Below are positions 1 through 26,410 of a stretch of DNA of 64,000 nt, piece by piece. This stretch comes from Elysia marginata (lineage: Eukaryota; Mollusca; Gastropoda; Plakobranchidae). Under the pieces are notes generated by a model. It ran no database searches, was not told where the DNA came from, and saw only the letters and a program-made list of their open reading frames with translations. The stretch's first letter is position 1. Every line of letters starts with the position of its first letter. Location of the stretch: positions 301,513 through 365,512 of the forward strand of contig BMAT01002775.1 in the NCBI GenBank assembly GCA_019649035.1, written 5' to 3'. The position numbers and the translations under genes were made by a program.

Positions 1-890
1 GCAAAATATGCCTAAGTAGGTTTTTTTCGAATTATAATGTTTTCTTCTTTGATCTATGTAATTTTTTTTCATAAACATGTTTCATTTATCATTTTCAAAC
101 ATCTGTCAAATTTTGAAAATTTTTGTGTTATTTTGAAGGAAGTTATTCAGTTTTTTGCTCTCCTGAAAAGTTGTAAAAAATTACATACGCAAAAAGTGCA
201 CGGGCGCGATGTGCTGCATATATATTGATCACAGCAAACAGAGATTCACTACCTCTACCTGTACAAATGCCATCTAGGCCCTACAAATAAAAGAAAGAAA
301 GAAAGAGAACAGCTGTGGCCACTTAACTCTGACATCAACTTCATTTTGTCATGTTTTTTATGATAAAAAATAATACATTTCATTGCTCAGGACCCTTTAT
401 TTCTGAAAAAATTAGAGAATTTGTATTGTAGAAATTTAGGCCTAGAATGGAGTGGCACCTCTTTGTGGAAATCACTCCAAGTTTTAATTTTTGGGTTACA
501 ATTTTAAGATTTAAAGTTATTTTCACTTGTTCAGTTGTTGCAGTACATTTGACCTAAAAAAATCTCAGAAAGCTAAAATGACAAGTTTAAAAACCCGACA
601 AAAACTGAATCACACTTAAACCCTCTCAGAGTAAGATGTTCCTCATATTCACAAAAAAGAAACATTGTTCGAAATTTCTGTCAATTTTCCTACCCCTGAC
701 TGAAGATCCATCAACTAAGTACTGTTTACAACGGATTTGCTCAAGTAAATTTGGTTATCCTTGTTTTAGTTTTTTTGGAAGCTTTGTTTTTTTGCAAGGT
801 AAACAACAAATCTCTTTAAAATCTTATGTTTTAGGTTTATAGTTGAGAGGCGTCTTTTTAATAGTGTACAGTTCATTGATTTTTTTTTAG
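1..890. other. Sequence upstream of the first coding exon of the Scm-like gene
   Basis: AT-rich, with no supportable coding exon. The acceptor at 890 means an upstream exon or promoter lies here or before the window. Confidence 0.4.
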
Positions 891-14360
<13,470 letters not shown>

Positions 14361-16330
14361 CATAGATGGCAAATTTGCGGGCCAACGAACGGAAATCCAG
14401 CTTTTTAAACTTACTGGAAAAAAATTACAGTCACCTGCCCACGTATTTGTATCTACGAGAAAAAAAATTGCAAACACCCCCAATTTCTAGAGGAAATAAG
14501 CCTCATCTTAATGATACCAAAAATAAGGAAAATGGAAGTAGACTTTACACAAGTCTGATGTTTTATATTGATAAAGTATCAGACTTTAAAGAAATTTTAA
14601 GAAAATAATTAGCAATTGGCGTTACAGTTCTATTTTTCTTTAATTGCCCTATGTAATGTTTTCTGAGTTTAGTTTCTATTTGAATGATTGTAAGTTAACA
14701 TGAAAACTGGGGCTTATTTTTGTTTTAGAAAGGTATTTGAGAGCAGGAATGAATCTAAAGATATTTACATCATCAAGACTGTAGTTTAGGGCAGATTTGC
14801 TCAATTTTTATCAAAGAGATGCTCTTTTGCCAGATCTAAATCAATTTGTAACTAAGTTTACAGGCTTAGCCTCTAGTATGTCACTTTTCCAGGCAAATGT
14901 GAAGCCTTGCAATTTATTTTTGATAATATGATTCCTAAACCTAGATAGGGCCTAATCTTCTCCCTTTGCCCATCTGAGGATTAAAACTCCAAAATAATAT
15001 TAAAGTGTATCTAGATCCAAATTTAAGTCAAGACAATGTAAATTTAGATTTTTGCTAGGTCTAAGGGCATCATGCTTTAGGCCATAGACTAGACCTAATA
15101 GACCCTATGCTCTTTCAGATTTATCTATCTTAAAGATATCTAAAGTTAATAGTTTCAGGAATAGTATATGCATCCTGAGGTTTTATTGTCTCATATGAAC
15201 AGCTACAAAGTTACCCAACCCTATTACTTGGATTATAGGCTAATGTAGTCTTTCATCAACATGTGTGCCTACTCCTGCCAATAGAAACCTACAAATTTTC
15301 TGTAATAACTTTAGAGCTTACATAATCTTAGTTTCTTCCAAGATATTCTTTTTTTAGAATGCAGACTACTTCAGGAAGATTTTGAATTTAAACTGCTACT
15401 TTTTATGGTTTAATATGGCTTTATTTTGGCCTGTTCTAAATTAAGCTCAAACTAGATAGAATGGGTAAAATTTTTTTGTCATGGTCTGCTGTCATCTCTG
15501 GACTAACAACACTTAATGTATAGCGCACAACAGGATTTTCTGAAACATGAAATTTCGAGATGGAGTTCAAGATTTTAATCTTGTGACCTCTGAAACCATC
15601 CTCAAATAGACAAAGCAATGGGTCATAAATAATCCAAAGAGATTTTTCATTAAGCATACTGAGAAGATTGATGGGAGATGATTCAATACTTTACTTTGTA
15701 GCTTTTCTTTCGAAAGTTTGTTTTCCTGTTTTAATTATTTGTGCCTAATTTCACCTGTGGTATGTATGAAGCAACCACAAACAATAGACAGTTCTAGATG
15801 TCCAGCCTTTGCATTATTAGTGATGTAGGTATAAATCTACCCTTGATTTAAAAGAGGTAAAATTTATTCCAAGCTGGTTGTGAAGGGCAATAAGAAAGTT
15901 GAGTTAACTTGAAGGAGGGTGTTAATTTCATCTTTTACGATTTTGTCATATTAAATGTGACAGAGCAAAGAGTGAAAGAAATGAAAAAAAAAAAAAAAAG
16001 AAAAATTTTAAATCATTACATTTATAGCCACCTGATTTACAAATATATCTGACTTTGTTGTGATGTGACAGACAACAGATCAACTGGTAAATTTCTCTGT
16101 AAAATATATTTCTGACAATTTACATCAGACTTTTAAAGCCATTTCATTTTCAATACTGTCAACCTGAAATCGCAGAATGAATTATTTATTCTGCTAACTG
16201 CCTTTTCAAATCATACCACAGGCAAAATTTCCTTTTGAGTTAAATTTTGATAACATACTCGCTGCAGAAGGTTCCAGATCTGGCCAAGCAAGTAGTGCTG
16301 GCTTTTTTGCACTCTTAAATAAACATAGGA
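14361..16330 (+). other. Presumed 3' UTR of the Scm-like gene and following sequence
   Basis: No coding pattern is seen after the stop at 14360. The first exact AATAAA I find on this strand is at about 16318, with an ATTAAA near 14982. Either could end the transcript. The extent is inference. Confidence 0.3.
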
Positions 16331-18320
16331 GCCACTTTTCCGCTATGTTCCAACCCTTCTGATTTTTTTCTGCTATCTACAACGGTCACCCGATGTTCAA
16401 GCTGATTTCCGCTATCACCAATACAAATTTGAGGACATGCATATGACAGGTACTATAAGATTAGTGCTAGCAGAGTGTCTTATGAGAAAACTAATTTTTT
16501 AGGGTTGGAGACTTATTCCCTATTTTGGCAATTATATTCAAGTATGAAAATTGAAATACGAAGTAAATTGCTGCCCAAATACTCATTAAAATGGCTTCTT
16601 CTGCAGTGCAGTTTTCAAAAAACTTTGTGGGAGCATGCCTTTGGCGAGGACATCATCTTTTTAACGCCAGTAAGTGTTCCTCCTTTTTGAAAATTGTAAA
16701 GTGGCATATATGAAAAATCACTGGGTCTCAATTTTTTTACATTAGATTGTTGAATTTTTCTGTGATTATAAAAGTAGATTTGAAGTTTACAATCCAGCAA
16801 AGTTTTTTTTTAATTGCTTCAAAGGTTGATTTTTAAATACATTTTACAGATATAACCTCTGGGCCTAGATATAGAAAGAAGACGTGGCTCAGGCTCATTG
16901 GATGGCTGGTCACTTTGGTCAATAAAATTGGATCTAAATCACTATCATCATAAGCTATAGTTTCATCTATCAGATTCATTTTATATCATATCCTGAGTTT
17001 ATAAAAGGATCTGTGGACTAAAAATTGTTTCTTTGCTAGACATGTCTAGGTGTCTAGGATAGAGCTGAAACTGAAACTAGATGTAGTTGACGTGCCGTCA
17101 AAAAATCTGCTCTAAGAGATTTACCAAAGGATTATCTAAAATAACAATTTTAAGACTAAAGAGAAATGTTGACTGCTGAAGAATGCCACATCGACAGTTT
17201 CTAAGGTCTTAGTAACAAAAAATAGGAAGTGACAACAAAACCCTTTCGTGTTCGGCAGTGCCTAGTCAAAAGGGTTCGGTAACAGCAGTGAGTGACTTAA
17301 AATTTGCTTATTGATGTAATGGAGGATGAAACATGTTAAACTAAAACCTACTTATTGTGGTATCAATTAAGGTTGTCCAATTTTATTTACGCGATTTACG
17401 CGGTCAAATATGCCTAAAAACAATTTTTATTAATACTTTAGAACTTTTATAGGACTTGATCAATGTATGCATGCCCACCATCTATACACTAAAAGTGATT
17501 CAAGAAGCGACAGGAAACGTGCCTTTTAATTTTTTAGTTGTGAACAGATCTAGTGCAGTTTTTGAAAGCAGTTGTGCATTTAATTTGATTGCAATATATT
17601 TTGTACTGTAGTATAATAGCTTTGTAGATTTAAGTAAATGTGTTCATTTCTTGCATTTTTTTTTTATTGACAAAGTGTCTCTTTTCCTCATTATAAAATA
17701 CTTTACAAGTGACTATTTTGCTTTTGATTTGACATTCAAGTTTTTATACTCTATACTTATAGGTATTCTGTTAAATGAGAAAAAATTTTACATTTTTGCA
17801 GGAAATTTTTTATGCATGACTTTTTTTTTATTTCCCAAGGTGCTCTCATAAGGCTGCGCAGGATGTAGGTGAAAGAATTTTTGGGCGTGTTTTGATTTCT
17901 TATAAAACCTATACAAAACACAGCTGTGTAGTTTTTTTTTGTTGTCGTTTTTTTTTTAATTAGAATTTCTGAAATGGTATATTCAATAAAAACAAAGAAG
18001 CTTGAATATTAGAATGAAAAGTTGTCATCAGATATGGTAATTTTGATATGGGTAAACTGTCTTTAATCTCATTTTCTCTCTGAAAATATTAGTTTTCATG
18101 TCATGTCATTCATGTGATTTACTACCTAGTTTGCTATGTTCTCTACTGCGGTGCTTTCATCCATAAGCTGAAACTGCTATCTTTTACCATTTATTGTTGA
18201 TGGGTTATGAAAACTCCAAGATTTTGTCAGTGTGAAATATATTGTTATTGCTGCTGCTGATTTGAGATTTGTTGAGCTCATTGCATATTATGCCTTTTCA
18301 GGTGTATAAAACAAATTAAA

Positions 18321-18560
18321 CAGGGATGCTGGTTTTCCATATGTAAGATACTAAGAATTAAATATGTTTAAAGGTCATAACTAGCCTAGTTAATATTTTC
18401 GGAAAGATATTTGTATAAAATTAAGACAAAAGGGCTTATAGATGTTAATTCTAACAGGTAGCATGCAAACACGCCACCCACTTGGATTATTGAACCACTG
18501 GTGATGCCGGCAGTCGCAAAAAAGTTCAGTATTTTTTAGAACCTGGAGCTGGCATCCCTG
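18321..18560. mobile_element. Possible short inverted-repeat element (hAT-like ends)
   Basis: CAGGGATGCTGG at the left faces the complement of CAGGGATGCCAG at the right, 240 bases apart. The ends resemble those of the 31209-33491 element. No target duplication is visible, so this is weak. Confidence 0.35.
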
Positions 18561-19576
18561 TTGACAGTGTTAGTGAAATATTTTAAAATGAACAGCACTG
18601 CTGGGAAAATTTACAAGTTTTATTGCTACTGGCGTGTTATAGTTGTGTAAACAAGCCATACTTTTAATGCATTATTAAAATGAAAAAAAATCTTTGTATT
18701 TTGTGAATGTCAGCTGTTGTAATACTTTTTGCAAGTAAATGCTACATTTTAGAGGACTTTGAAATATAACAGTAATATTTGCTTGTGTTCATGCACTTTG
18801 GTTTGTTTTGATTTTGGGTATTTTATATATTTATTTTAAATGTATTGCTCCTTTACACCAACAAGAAATGTAAGTATGGACAAGATTATTTAGGGTAAAT
18901 TTTACACACTTAAAAAGATGACAGGCAGTATAACCCTCATAAATGTTGTAGTTTTGTCCGCTTTTTAAATTGGTTTCTGTAATTCTGTAGAATCTAGGTT
19001 AGATCTAGGTCTAAAATCTAGATTAAGTGTCTAAGAATATGACTTAGACCTAGAAATAAATTTTAATTAATAGACTAGGCTTTAGGCGCCATGTGGTCCT
19101 CCACTGTAGGCTGTGTGTGTCATGTTTTAGTCTTTTGTCAAGTTTTTTTTCCCTTTTTTGATGGTGTGATTACCTTGAATTTACCCAATTGATAATAATC
19201 TTAAGAGAATTTGATGTTCAAGTTTTCAATGTTTAAAAAATAATTGTATAACTTTAAGCAACCAGTGAGGTTGCTTCGAGCTTGTTTTCTCTGGTTGCAA
19301 ATGAAAATAATAAATTTGTGAATGGTTATCATTCCTAGTACTTTTTATAAATGAATAGGATACCCCTGTATTTAAGTGCAAGGAGTTTTTTGGTTGATAA
19401 TAGAATTTTTTTAACAGGGTTTTGAATAAGAACAGCATATGCCTCTGGTTCTTAAATAAGCTAGATCTTTTTAAAATTCAACCTTTTTTCACAGTTTAAA
19501 AGGCAGGGTGAGACATTTATAGAGTTGTGATATGCAGAGGCAGTCTTTTATAATATTAATTAACAGGATACTGCCT

Positions 19577-19850
19577 CTATTAGAGTCCTTTCATACAAAA
19601 CACTCTGTGGCGCTACAGTAGAAAAGCCACTGTGAGGCTGGTTCTCGCCTGTGTTGCTACTGTAGAAAAAATGATAAACATGCCACAAAGTGTTCTGTGT
19701 GAAAAGCGTTGGTGTCTTAGTGGTGCCACTCTGTGGCTGGGACCAGTGACTCCCTGCCACAGAGTCGCTTGTGTGAAAGCGTATACATAAAACTAGTGGA
19801 AAATGCTGTTTGCCACTGAGTGGCCCGTGTGAAAACACTCTTACAGTTGT
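19577..19850. repeat. Hairpin-rich repeat with GCCACnGAGTGGC and TGTGTGAAA words
   Basis: Five variants of a short palindrome (such as GCCACTGAGTGGC and GCCACAGAGTCGC) and three or more copies of TGTGTGAAA(A)GCG or its variants alternate here. The outer ends are roughly inverted: AGAGTCCTTTCATAC on the left, and AAGAGTGTTTTCACAC as the complement of the right end. It looks like a MITE of unknown superfamily. Confidence 0.5.
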
Positions 19851-21045
19851 AACTTGCTTCAAAAGTAATTTTTAAAACTATTGCAATTGAAGTCATAAGT
19901 GACTTTTTTCTCGGTGCTAGAAAAATTGAGTCATTCCAGTGGGTAAGGATATTTTTGTCCTCTTCAGTTATTGCATGTATCAATACCTAGATGACAGTTA
20001 TATTTAAAAAAGAGTGCCATAGTCTTCAAAAAGTTATCAAACCTTTAAATTTGACATTATCTAACAAAACTTCATTTTTTGTGTGTTTATGTGTAATCTT
20101 AACACTATGTGACAGAACCTCAATTTGTTTAAGTATGTGTGGACTTCCATGATAGAAGAATAAACTCTAGAACATGTCAAAGCACTTTTTGTAATTAGTA
20201 CTAGGTTCTACATACTTGTTTGCTTATACAGTAAGAAAAAGGAGAAATCAAAGTTCATCATCTGATTTCCTGTAAATTCAAGGAATGCATTTCCCTTTGC
20301 AGTGTAGTGGGTTTAAACTGGTACAATGAGTCTCTAAATCACGCCAAGGAATCCTCTAATTTTTTTTAAAACTATTGTTTTAATGCTTTTATGGTTATGT
20401 TTGATGAAAAAAAACATTAGTTTTTATTTGTGCCAGAAAATTTTTACTTAGTCAAATTTTATCACCATGAGAGAAATTGTCCCTTTTCTCAAAATGATAT
20501 TCAGGATGACTTAGGCCATTTTGTGTAACTGCTAGTGCTTCACAATATTATTGTTAAAGAAAATTGTAATTAGTTTTTCTTTTTAATTATACAGTTTTAT
20601 TATAAATGTGACTTTAAATAATAAATTCATTTGTAGGTCTACACCACTGTTTAATTTTTTTTTTCTCACAATCCTTTTGGGCTTTTGCCTTGAAGTTGTT
20701 TTCTTTTGATATTATTCTGGAGGAAAAGAGTGCTTTGTATATAAATTTTATTTTAAAACGTTTACATTTCATTTGCTGATCTAAGTTCAATGAATTTTGT
20801 ATTGCTTGTATGTTTTCAGTTTTGGGTTGAAAGGAATCTTAAAATAGTTAAATTACTTGAATGTAAATTTGATGACAGTCATTGAGTTAAAAGAAGCCAA
20901 AATATATGGTGTTCTGGAAAAACCAAGCCCAGGAACTTTGTTTCATAGTTTTTGTCAAAACTGTCAAAGTCATGAAGCCCAGGTCTTTCTGAGTTTGAAC
21001 GACTGAGGTTTATGTTTATCAACAATAATTTTACATGAAATTGTA

Positions 21046-21879
21046 GAGTCGAACTTACCCAAGGAGACCATTGAAGATCAAAAATACTAGTGGCTGTGAT
21101 GGATAGGTGGTCGCGATAGGCATTATGTTTGTAAACCTGTAAAAGTTTTAAGGTTTCATACCCTGTTCACATGGATTATAGTCAGAAGCTCGATGACCAT
21201 ATCAGGACATGTTAAGCCATTGGCAGAAATTTGATTATCCCTTTATTTTTTAACACAGAAATATTTCTGTCTCTTTACATAACAGAAGATTCGTAATCCA
21301 AGCTGAGGTATTAAAAACCAGCGGCATCTTTCATCCTATTTCTAGACAGATGTGATAAACTGGCAACCAGTTGTCTTTGAACATGTCTTAAAAATAACCA
21401 TGCTAACCAGTACTACCCTATCATTGCTGAACAAGCAGCCAAGCTCTAATGAGGAATGGGCTGCAGGTAAACAACCAGACATAGGGTATGGAGGTGTGGG
21501 TGGAAGAAGGGACATCTTGATAGGCCATGTAGTGTTCCACTTCCAGTATACTGTCTACATTTTGCCCCACCTTGTCACCACCTGTCAGTTTCATTACTTT
21601 CACCATGGCTATCTATCTGGTCACCACAGCCCATCTTAATACTGTACATGTACATCATAGGTAAACAAACACAAGCCATGGCTAGGGAGGGGCATGGCGG
21701 CTAATTGCCTTTTCTCACTCAGGTCAAGAAGGGTTGCATCAAAAATGTTCTTTTAAAGACACTGTAAACACCACTGTGAGATAAAAAAAGCTGCCAGTAG
21801 TTGCATTGTTCGCCATAGAATACTGCAAGGGTAGAAAAGAGGCTGCCTATTAAAGTGGTCAGCTAGGCAGGTTTGACTG
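21046..21879. mobile_element. Pogo/Tigger-like relic
   Basis: The right end complement is CAGTCAAACCTGCCTAGCTG. The left end GAGTCGAACTTACCCAAGG, preceded by TA, is a mutated version. A TA is missing on the right. No reading frame of note is inside. Confidence 0.5.
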
Positions 21880-22174
21880 CACCTACAGAACAAGGGTTAA
21901 AAAAAGTATTCAGCAAAGCACAGCCTGCAAATCTGACAGCTTTATAAGTAAATGCCTCTTGAATTCGAGACATGTGGAAAACTGATGACTGTGTTGGGCT
22001 TCAATGGTTCCCTATTTTAATGTTACTGTGAAGTAAACGCACCTTGATTTCTATCCTAGAACCTTCATTATAACTCCAAAACTTGTCTCAATTATGTGCA
22101 CTAACATACCCAAAATTCTAGTGACGCTTTTGAAAACTAAAATCTTTGTCTTTTAGTCAATTCAATCCTTATTT

Positions 22175-22365
22175 GTCTCGCATTCTATCCAAGGCCTAAT
22201 TTTGAGATACATGTATCTATAGCTTTCAAATTTTATTAGGTGTTCAGAAGTCAATTTTTTTTTTATTTGTTTTAGATATTGACACTAAACTCTTTCTGAA
22301 CAGTTTTCACACCTGACTCTTGAAATTTGTTTTACAATGTGTATAGCTACTTTGCAAATTTATGA
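22175..22365. mobile_element. GTCT-ended MITE, copy C (partial)
   Basis: Starts GTCTCGCATTCTATCC exactly as copy B, and follows it through TTCAGAAGTCAA and ACAGTTTTCACACCTGA. It then diverges; the right half is missing. Confidence 0.6.
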
Positions 22366-22954
22366 TCAAGAATTTTTTTTTTGTTGTATATTTTTAATTT
22401 ACAATTTCATACACAAAACCTTGTTCTTGTACATCTACATGGCTTCCTTTTTGTCTTCATTTTTATTTCTTGAAAATAAAGAACTGAATTTAATTATTAA
22501 GTGCACAGAGTTAGTTTTAAGCTATTATCATTGTCAATAAATTGTAACTGATTGTTTTGTTGTAAATTCTGAATTAAAATTTTTCAATTAATTCTGTAAT
22601 CTAGTTTTGAGCAACTTCTATGGCAGCGTCACAAGTCTTGTTAGCAGCTTTCCCAACATTTCACAAAGGCCTTATTAATGAGAACTTAACTGAATTTGCT
22701 TCCTTGTGAACTGTCAACCCATGGCATGCTGCACAAAAGCATTAGATTATAAATGAGGTAGCTACTTTTGCTGCAGTGTGTTATGAGCAGTACTGTACAG
22801 TGTAGTCCATTTAACTTCAAATTGGATAAATTGAACCTAGTTTAGGTTCCCAAATAAGAGGGACGTCCGAAAAGAAACAGGAAAAGAGGCATAACTCAAA
22901 CAGCTTTAATGGGATAAATTTGAAACTCGCACAGATTGAAGTGTCAGTCTTCTT

Positions 22955-23344
22955 CTACTTCTCAACGTAATCCCCATGGAGATCAATGCATTTTTTCCAG
23001 CGCAACAGCAGCGAATAGATACGCACTCGAAAGAAATCAACGTCAAGGTGTGAAAACCAATTCTTCAATTCACCGACGAGGTCACCTCCTGTCTCGAAAG
23101 CCATGTCTCCTAAATGACGCTTCGAGGGTCCAAACAAATGAAAGTCAGAGAATGCGAGGCGTGGACTGTGGACAGGATGAGGAAGAATTTCCCAACCGTA
23201 GCGTGGCACCCATTGCTGTGTAAGGTTTGCTGAATGAGGGGTCGGATTGTCGTGCTGAAGCACAACGCCCCTTCTCAAGAGTCCAGGTTTTTTGCGACAA
23301 ATTGCATCTTTAGGTGTCAAGAGTGCTGCAATATTGCGCAGCAT
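22955..23344 (-). pseudogene. Mariner transposase C-terminal fragment
   Basis: A 129-residue open stretch carries VVLQHDNPTPHSA, then HSPRLAFSDFHLFGPSKRHL. These are the second and third catalytic aspartates with D34D spacing, followed by the C-terminal tail (YSLLLRWKKCIDLHGDY). It belongs to the 22857-24499 mariner. Confidence 0.9.
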
Positions 23345-23516
23345 TGATACACTGACCCTGTGACAAAATGTCTAAGAAGATCACACCTTTGGCATCCCAG
23401 AACTCGGTAGCCATCACTTAAGTTGCAAACTTCTGCACTTTGAACTTTTTGGTAACGGGATAGGATGGATTTTTCCAGGTCATGGAGTTGCGCTTTGTCT
23501 CAGGGGTATTCGGATG

Positions 23517-23773
23517 ATTGATTGATTGATTGAAGGGTATTTTTACAAGCCCAATTCCACTTCAAAGGTGCTCTCAGGGCTTGGGTCCCAATGACAATTT
23601 ACGGGCTGCCACCCAGAGACTAGCGGGGATACCATGACTTAGCCTCAGCCGGTCACATTATACTGACACCGACCCAACCAGTAGGGGCCCGGACTGTGCG
23701 CGGCTGTGTTTCGAACCCGCGACCTCTTGGCCATGGAGCGAAGCCACTACCAACTGAGCTATCTAGGCCCCCT
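23517..23773 (-). mobile_element. tRNA-derived SINE inserted in the mariner
   Basis: Read on the - strand from 23773, it starts with a tRNA-like head containing an A box (TAGCTCAGTTGG) and a B box (GGGTTCGAAAC). A body of about 170 bases follows, then a tail of (TCAA)n, seen on + as ATTG repeats at 23517. An exact 12-bp target duplication, GGTATTCGGATG, flanks it at 23505-23516 and 23774-23785. RNA polymerase III promoter boxes are present. Confidence 0.9.
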
Positions 23774-24458
23774 GGTATTCGGATGGACCCAAGTTTCATC
23801 ACCAGTAATCAAATTGTCAAAAAGGTTATTCTTTGCTCTAAAGTCTTCACCAGGCCTCACACAAGTATGCGTCGTATCCTCATCTCCATTGCCTTGTTGG
23901 CATCGCAGCAGAAGGCGTTGTGAAGTTTCAAACCTTTGAAGCTTGTGATCCTCCTTTAACATTTTTGTAACCCATATTGCAGACACCTTCCGATATCGCA
24001 AAGTGTCATGGACTGTTTCATGAACCGTACTCTTTGGAATTTCGAGTTTCAATGCAATCTCGCGTATTTTCATCCCCCTGTCACATTTGATGACCTCATC
24101 ACAAGTTCTCCTCACTGGTCGATGTTTTCTAGCGACAAGATTTTGGCTCATCATCTAGACTTGTTCGGCCTTCTCCTAACCAAGTACACCATTCATACAC
24201 TCGGGATCTTGACATAGCACCCTCACCATATGTTTCTGCTATTTGGTTGTAAATTTCAGAGGGTCTTATTCCTTTAGAAAACAAAAACGCACAACAGCTC
24301 TGGCCTCCAGCTTTGATGGGGGCAGCCTTCTTAAAATCAGTAGTGTTCAAATTTTCAATAGTGCGTTCATCAATGGTGTTGAAACTGTGCACTGTGAAAG
24401 ATAATTGATTGTACTGGTGTTTCCCATTTACAGATTTATAAAATATGGATTGGTCCAA
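23759..24458 (-). pseudogene. Mariner transposase N-terminal and first catalytic motif fragments
   Basis: Two overlapping open stretches in different frames. 24458-24129 holds IRPSEIYNQIAETYGEGAMS and RVYEWCTWLGEG (first HTH region). 24154-23759 holds IREIALKLEIPKSTVHETVH (second HTH), LRYRKVSAIWVTKML and ITGDETWVHPNT, with the first catalytic Asp. The SINE follows right after. Confidence 0.88.
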
Positions 24459-25595
24459 GAGTTATGCCTTTTTTCCTGTTTCTTTTCGGACGTCCCTTGT
24501 AGTAGTTTTTGCTTTGTGAGGAATCCTTTCACTCAGAGTTCCGATATTTTGAAATGAATTAGCCATTTGCAAGCACTTAAATGGACTGCACTGTGTTTAA
24601 TCAATGTTGCAAAATTTTAAAAATTTAGTGGTTGATATGGCCTAGACCATCCCTTTCAAAAAAACCTCCTGGTGCAAGCATATAGGTTAGATCACCACAC
24701 CACTGAATAACAACATGTAAATAGTTAAAATAAAATACTTTATTTTCACTGAAGGTAAGGAACACAGTAAATGAGAGCAATGACAACATTTTCCCTATCT
24801 GAAGATTTTAAACATTCTCTTTTTGACTGTTGTCCTCACTATGAGTGTAAGAAATCATTAGGACCTAGCAATTCCACATCCAAAGCATCAAAGGCATTTC
24901 AATGTATTATCAAAGACAAAAAAGAAAGCTAATGCAATGAAGATAAAGTAGAACCTTGAAGAAAACTAGACAACATTGTTTGGCATATAAAGTCTTTGTT
25001 TCAGGAATTTTGTTAATGTATAATTGGAAAGTCATAGAGCTGCACAGAGACAAAAAACACATACACAAAAAAAAAAAAAAACTGCTGAAAATTTTTCTTA
25101 TTGACCTTTGAAGTCTTTTAAAAAAGTCTGATGCTGAAAAAACAAAAGTTAAAGGAGACTGTTTCATTAAAGTCTTTTCAAAACACTTTAAATCAACTAT
25201 AAAGATATGTACTTTCTTAGCGTAATATGCAAATATTGTTTTCTTGCCTCCTCAATATTCTTGTAAACTTTGATTTTGATCGAGACAGTGATCAAGATAT
25301 TGAGCATGACATGTATACATGAAGCTGTGACAAGGTGGTGAACCTATCGTTTTTGATGGGTGACAAAGTATTTTCAGAAATGACACAAAAAATAGCAGTG
25401 CTGTCATAATTATGTAATGTTACACATCTCTTGGCTTACAGCATAATGCTTTTCCTTGAATTTTGAATGAATTGAACAAGAAATATTATATAGCCATGGT
25501 CTCACTCAAATTCTATCGGTTGTGATACAAGACAAATTTTTTTTCTACCGTTATAACCAACAGGTTTTTGATTAGGTTTTTACCCCTTTCTTATA

Positions 25596-26366
25596 CAGAA
25601 GTATTTGGTTAAACGCACGTCAGATAATTGCACGCTACGGTTTGACTAACGCCTAATCGCTATGACCGATTTTTTTCTATATGATCACTATACCCTAAAC
25701 ACATGCAACATTGTCTAAACGCACACAGTGAATTATGAAATCGGTAAAAGTTAGTGGATCAGGCAACAGTTGAGACGTGCGGAAAAAGCCAGAATCACTC
25801 TGCAGGGATTCTCATCTTCTTTTGTTGTCACCACTACAATGCTATATTTGCACGTTTTGGGTTGGGAAGGCTTCTACAGGGCAGGGCCGTGAAGAGGGAG
25901 GCGTGGAGGGTAAAAGGTGGACAAAGGTCTGTTGCACTGGGATTGTTTGTGTAGACCTAGAGCACAACAAGCGATATGATCATTATGTTACTTCACCCAT
26001 ACCGCACTGATAGGTAACGTAAACTGTTGTAGGCTATCTAGCTGTTGTATCGTTCAGCTCGAGTCGACCACACNNNCCCCCCCCCCCCCCCCCTTTGGTA
26101 AACAAATGATTGGATGGTTGCAATGCGATAATTCCTAAGCCAAATCAGCTTACATACAGGTGATACACAACTAGGTTACAAGACAAACAAGTCTTGGTGT
26201 TCTTGTCTATACCTTTTCAGTTTGTGTGCTCCAGGGAAACAATTTGGCTTTTATTCTCTCATTTTAATTTAAAGGGAAGTAACTAGATCTAGCAACTTAT
26301 ACTACTTTCAATAAATGCACGCTATTTGAGCTTCCCAAGTGCTGTGCATTTAACCGGATACTTCTG
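25596..26366. mobile_element. Pogo-like non-autonomous element, unit 1 of a pair
   Basis: Left end CAGAAGTATTTGGTTAAACG; right end complement CAGAAGTATCCGGTTAAATG. TA flanks both sides (25594-25595, 26367-26368). It contains NNN plus a poly-C run at 26074-26095. No transposase is recognised. It is visibly similar throughout to the next element. Confidence 0.7.
26074..26095. other. Small gap plus poly-C run
   Basis: Three Ns followed by a run of about 19 C. Probably a sequencing or assembly weak point inside the pogo-like unit 1. Confidence 0.8.
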
Positions 26367-26410
26367 TAATATGCAAGATGTTTTAGATAAAAATTTTAAA
26401 CTACTCAAAA

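Larger units (their letters stand above)
22857..24499 (-). mobile_element. Full-length dead mariner (D,D34D) with both terminal repeats
   Basis: Inverted repeats of about 41 bp (22857-22897 and 24459-24499) differ at only a few positions; the core is GGGACGTCCGAAAAGAAACA. TA flanks each end. On the - strand, transposase pieces read HTH (24129-24458), HTH plus ITGDETWVH (23759-24154) and the C-terminal part (22955-23344) with LQHDN and AFSDFHLFG. Thirty-four residues lie between the last two aspartates, the mariner signature. The coding region is broken by frame changes and stops and by the SINE at 23517-23773. Confidence 0.92.
22798..24593. mobile_element. Outer CAG-ended MITE split by a mariner
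   Basis: Left end CAGTGTAGTCCATTTAA with TA before it. Right end is the complement of CAGTGCAGTCCATTTAA. Only about 155 bases belong to this element (22798-22856 and 24500-24593); the rest is the inserted mariner. Pogo-like by its ends. Confidence 0.55.

Noticed and set aside
19560-19983. Open stretches of 100 and 88 codons on the - strand
   Set aside because: They coincide with the hairpin-rich repeat and have no recognisable motif.
23696-23939. Open stretches on + over the SINE
   Set aside because: They are read through the tRNA-derived SINE and its border with the mariner and show no protein character.
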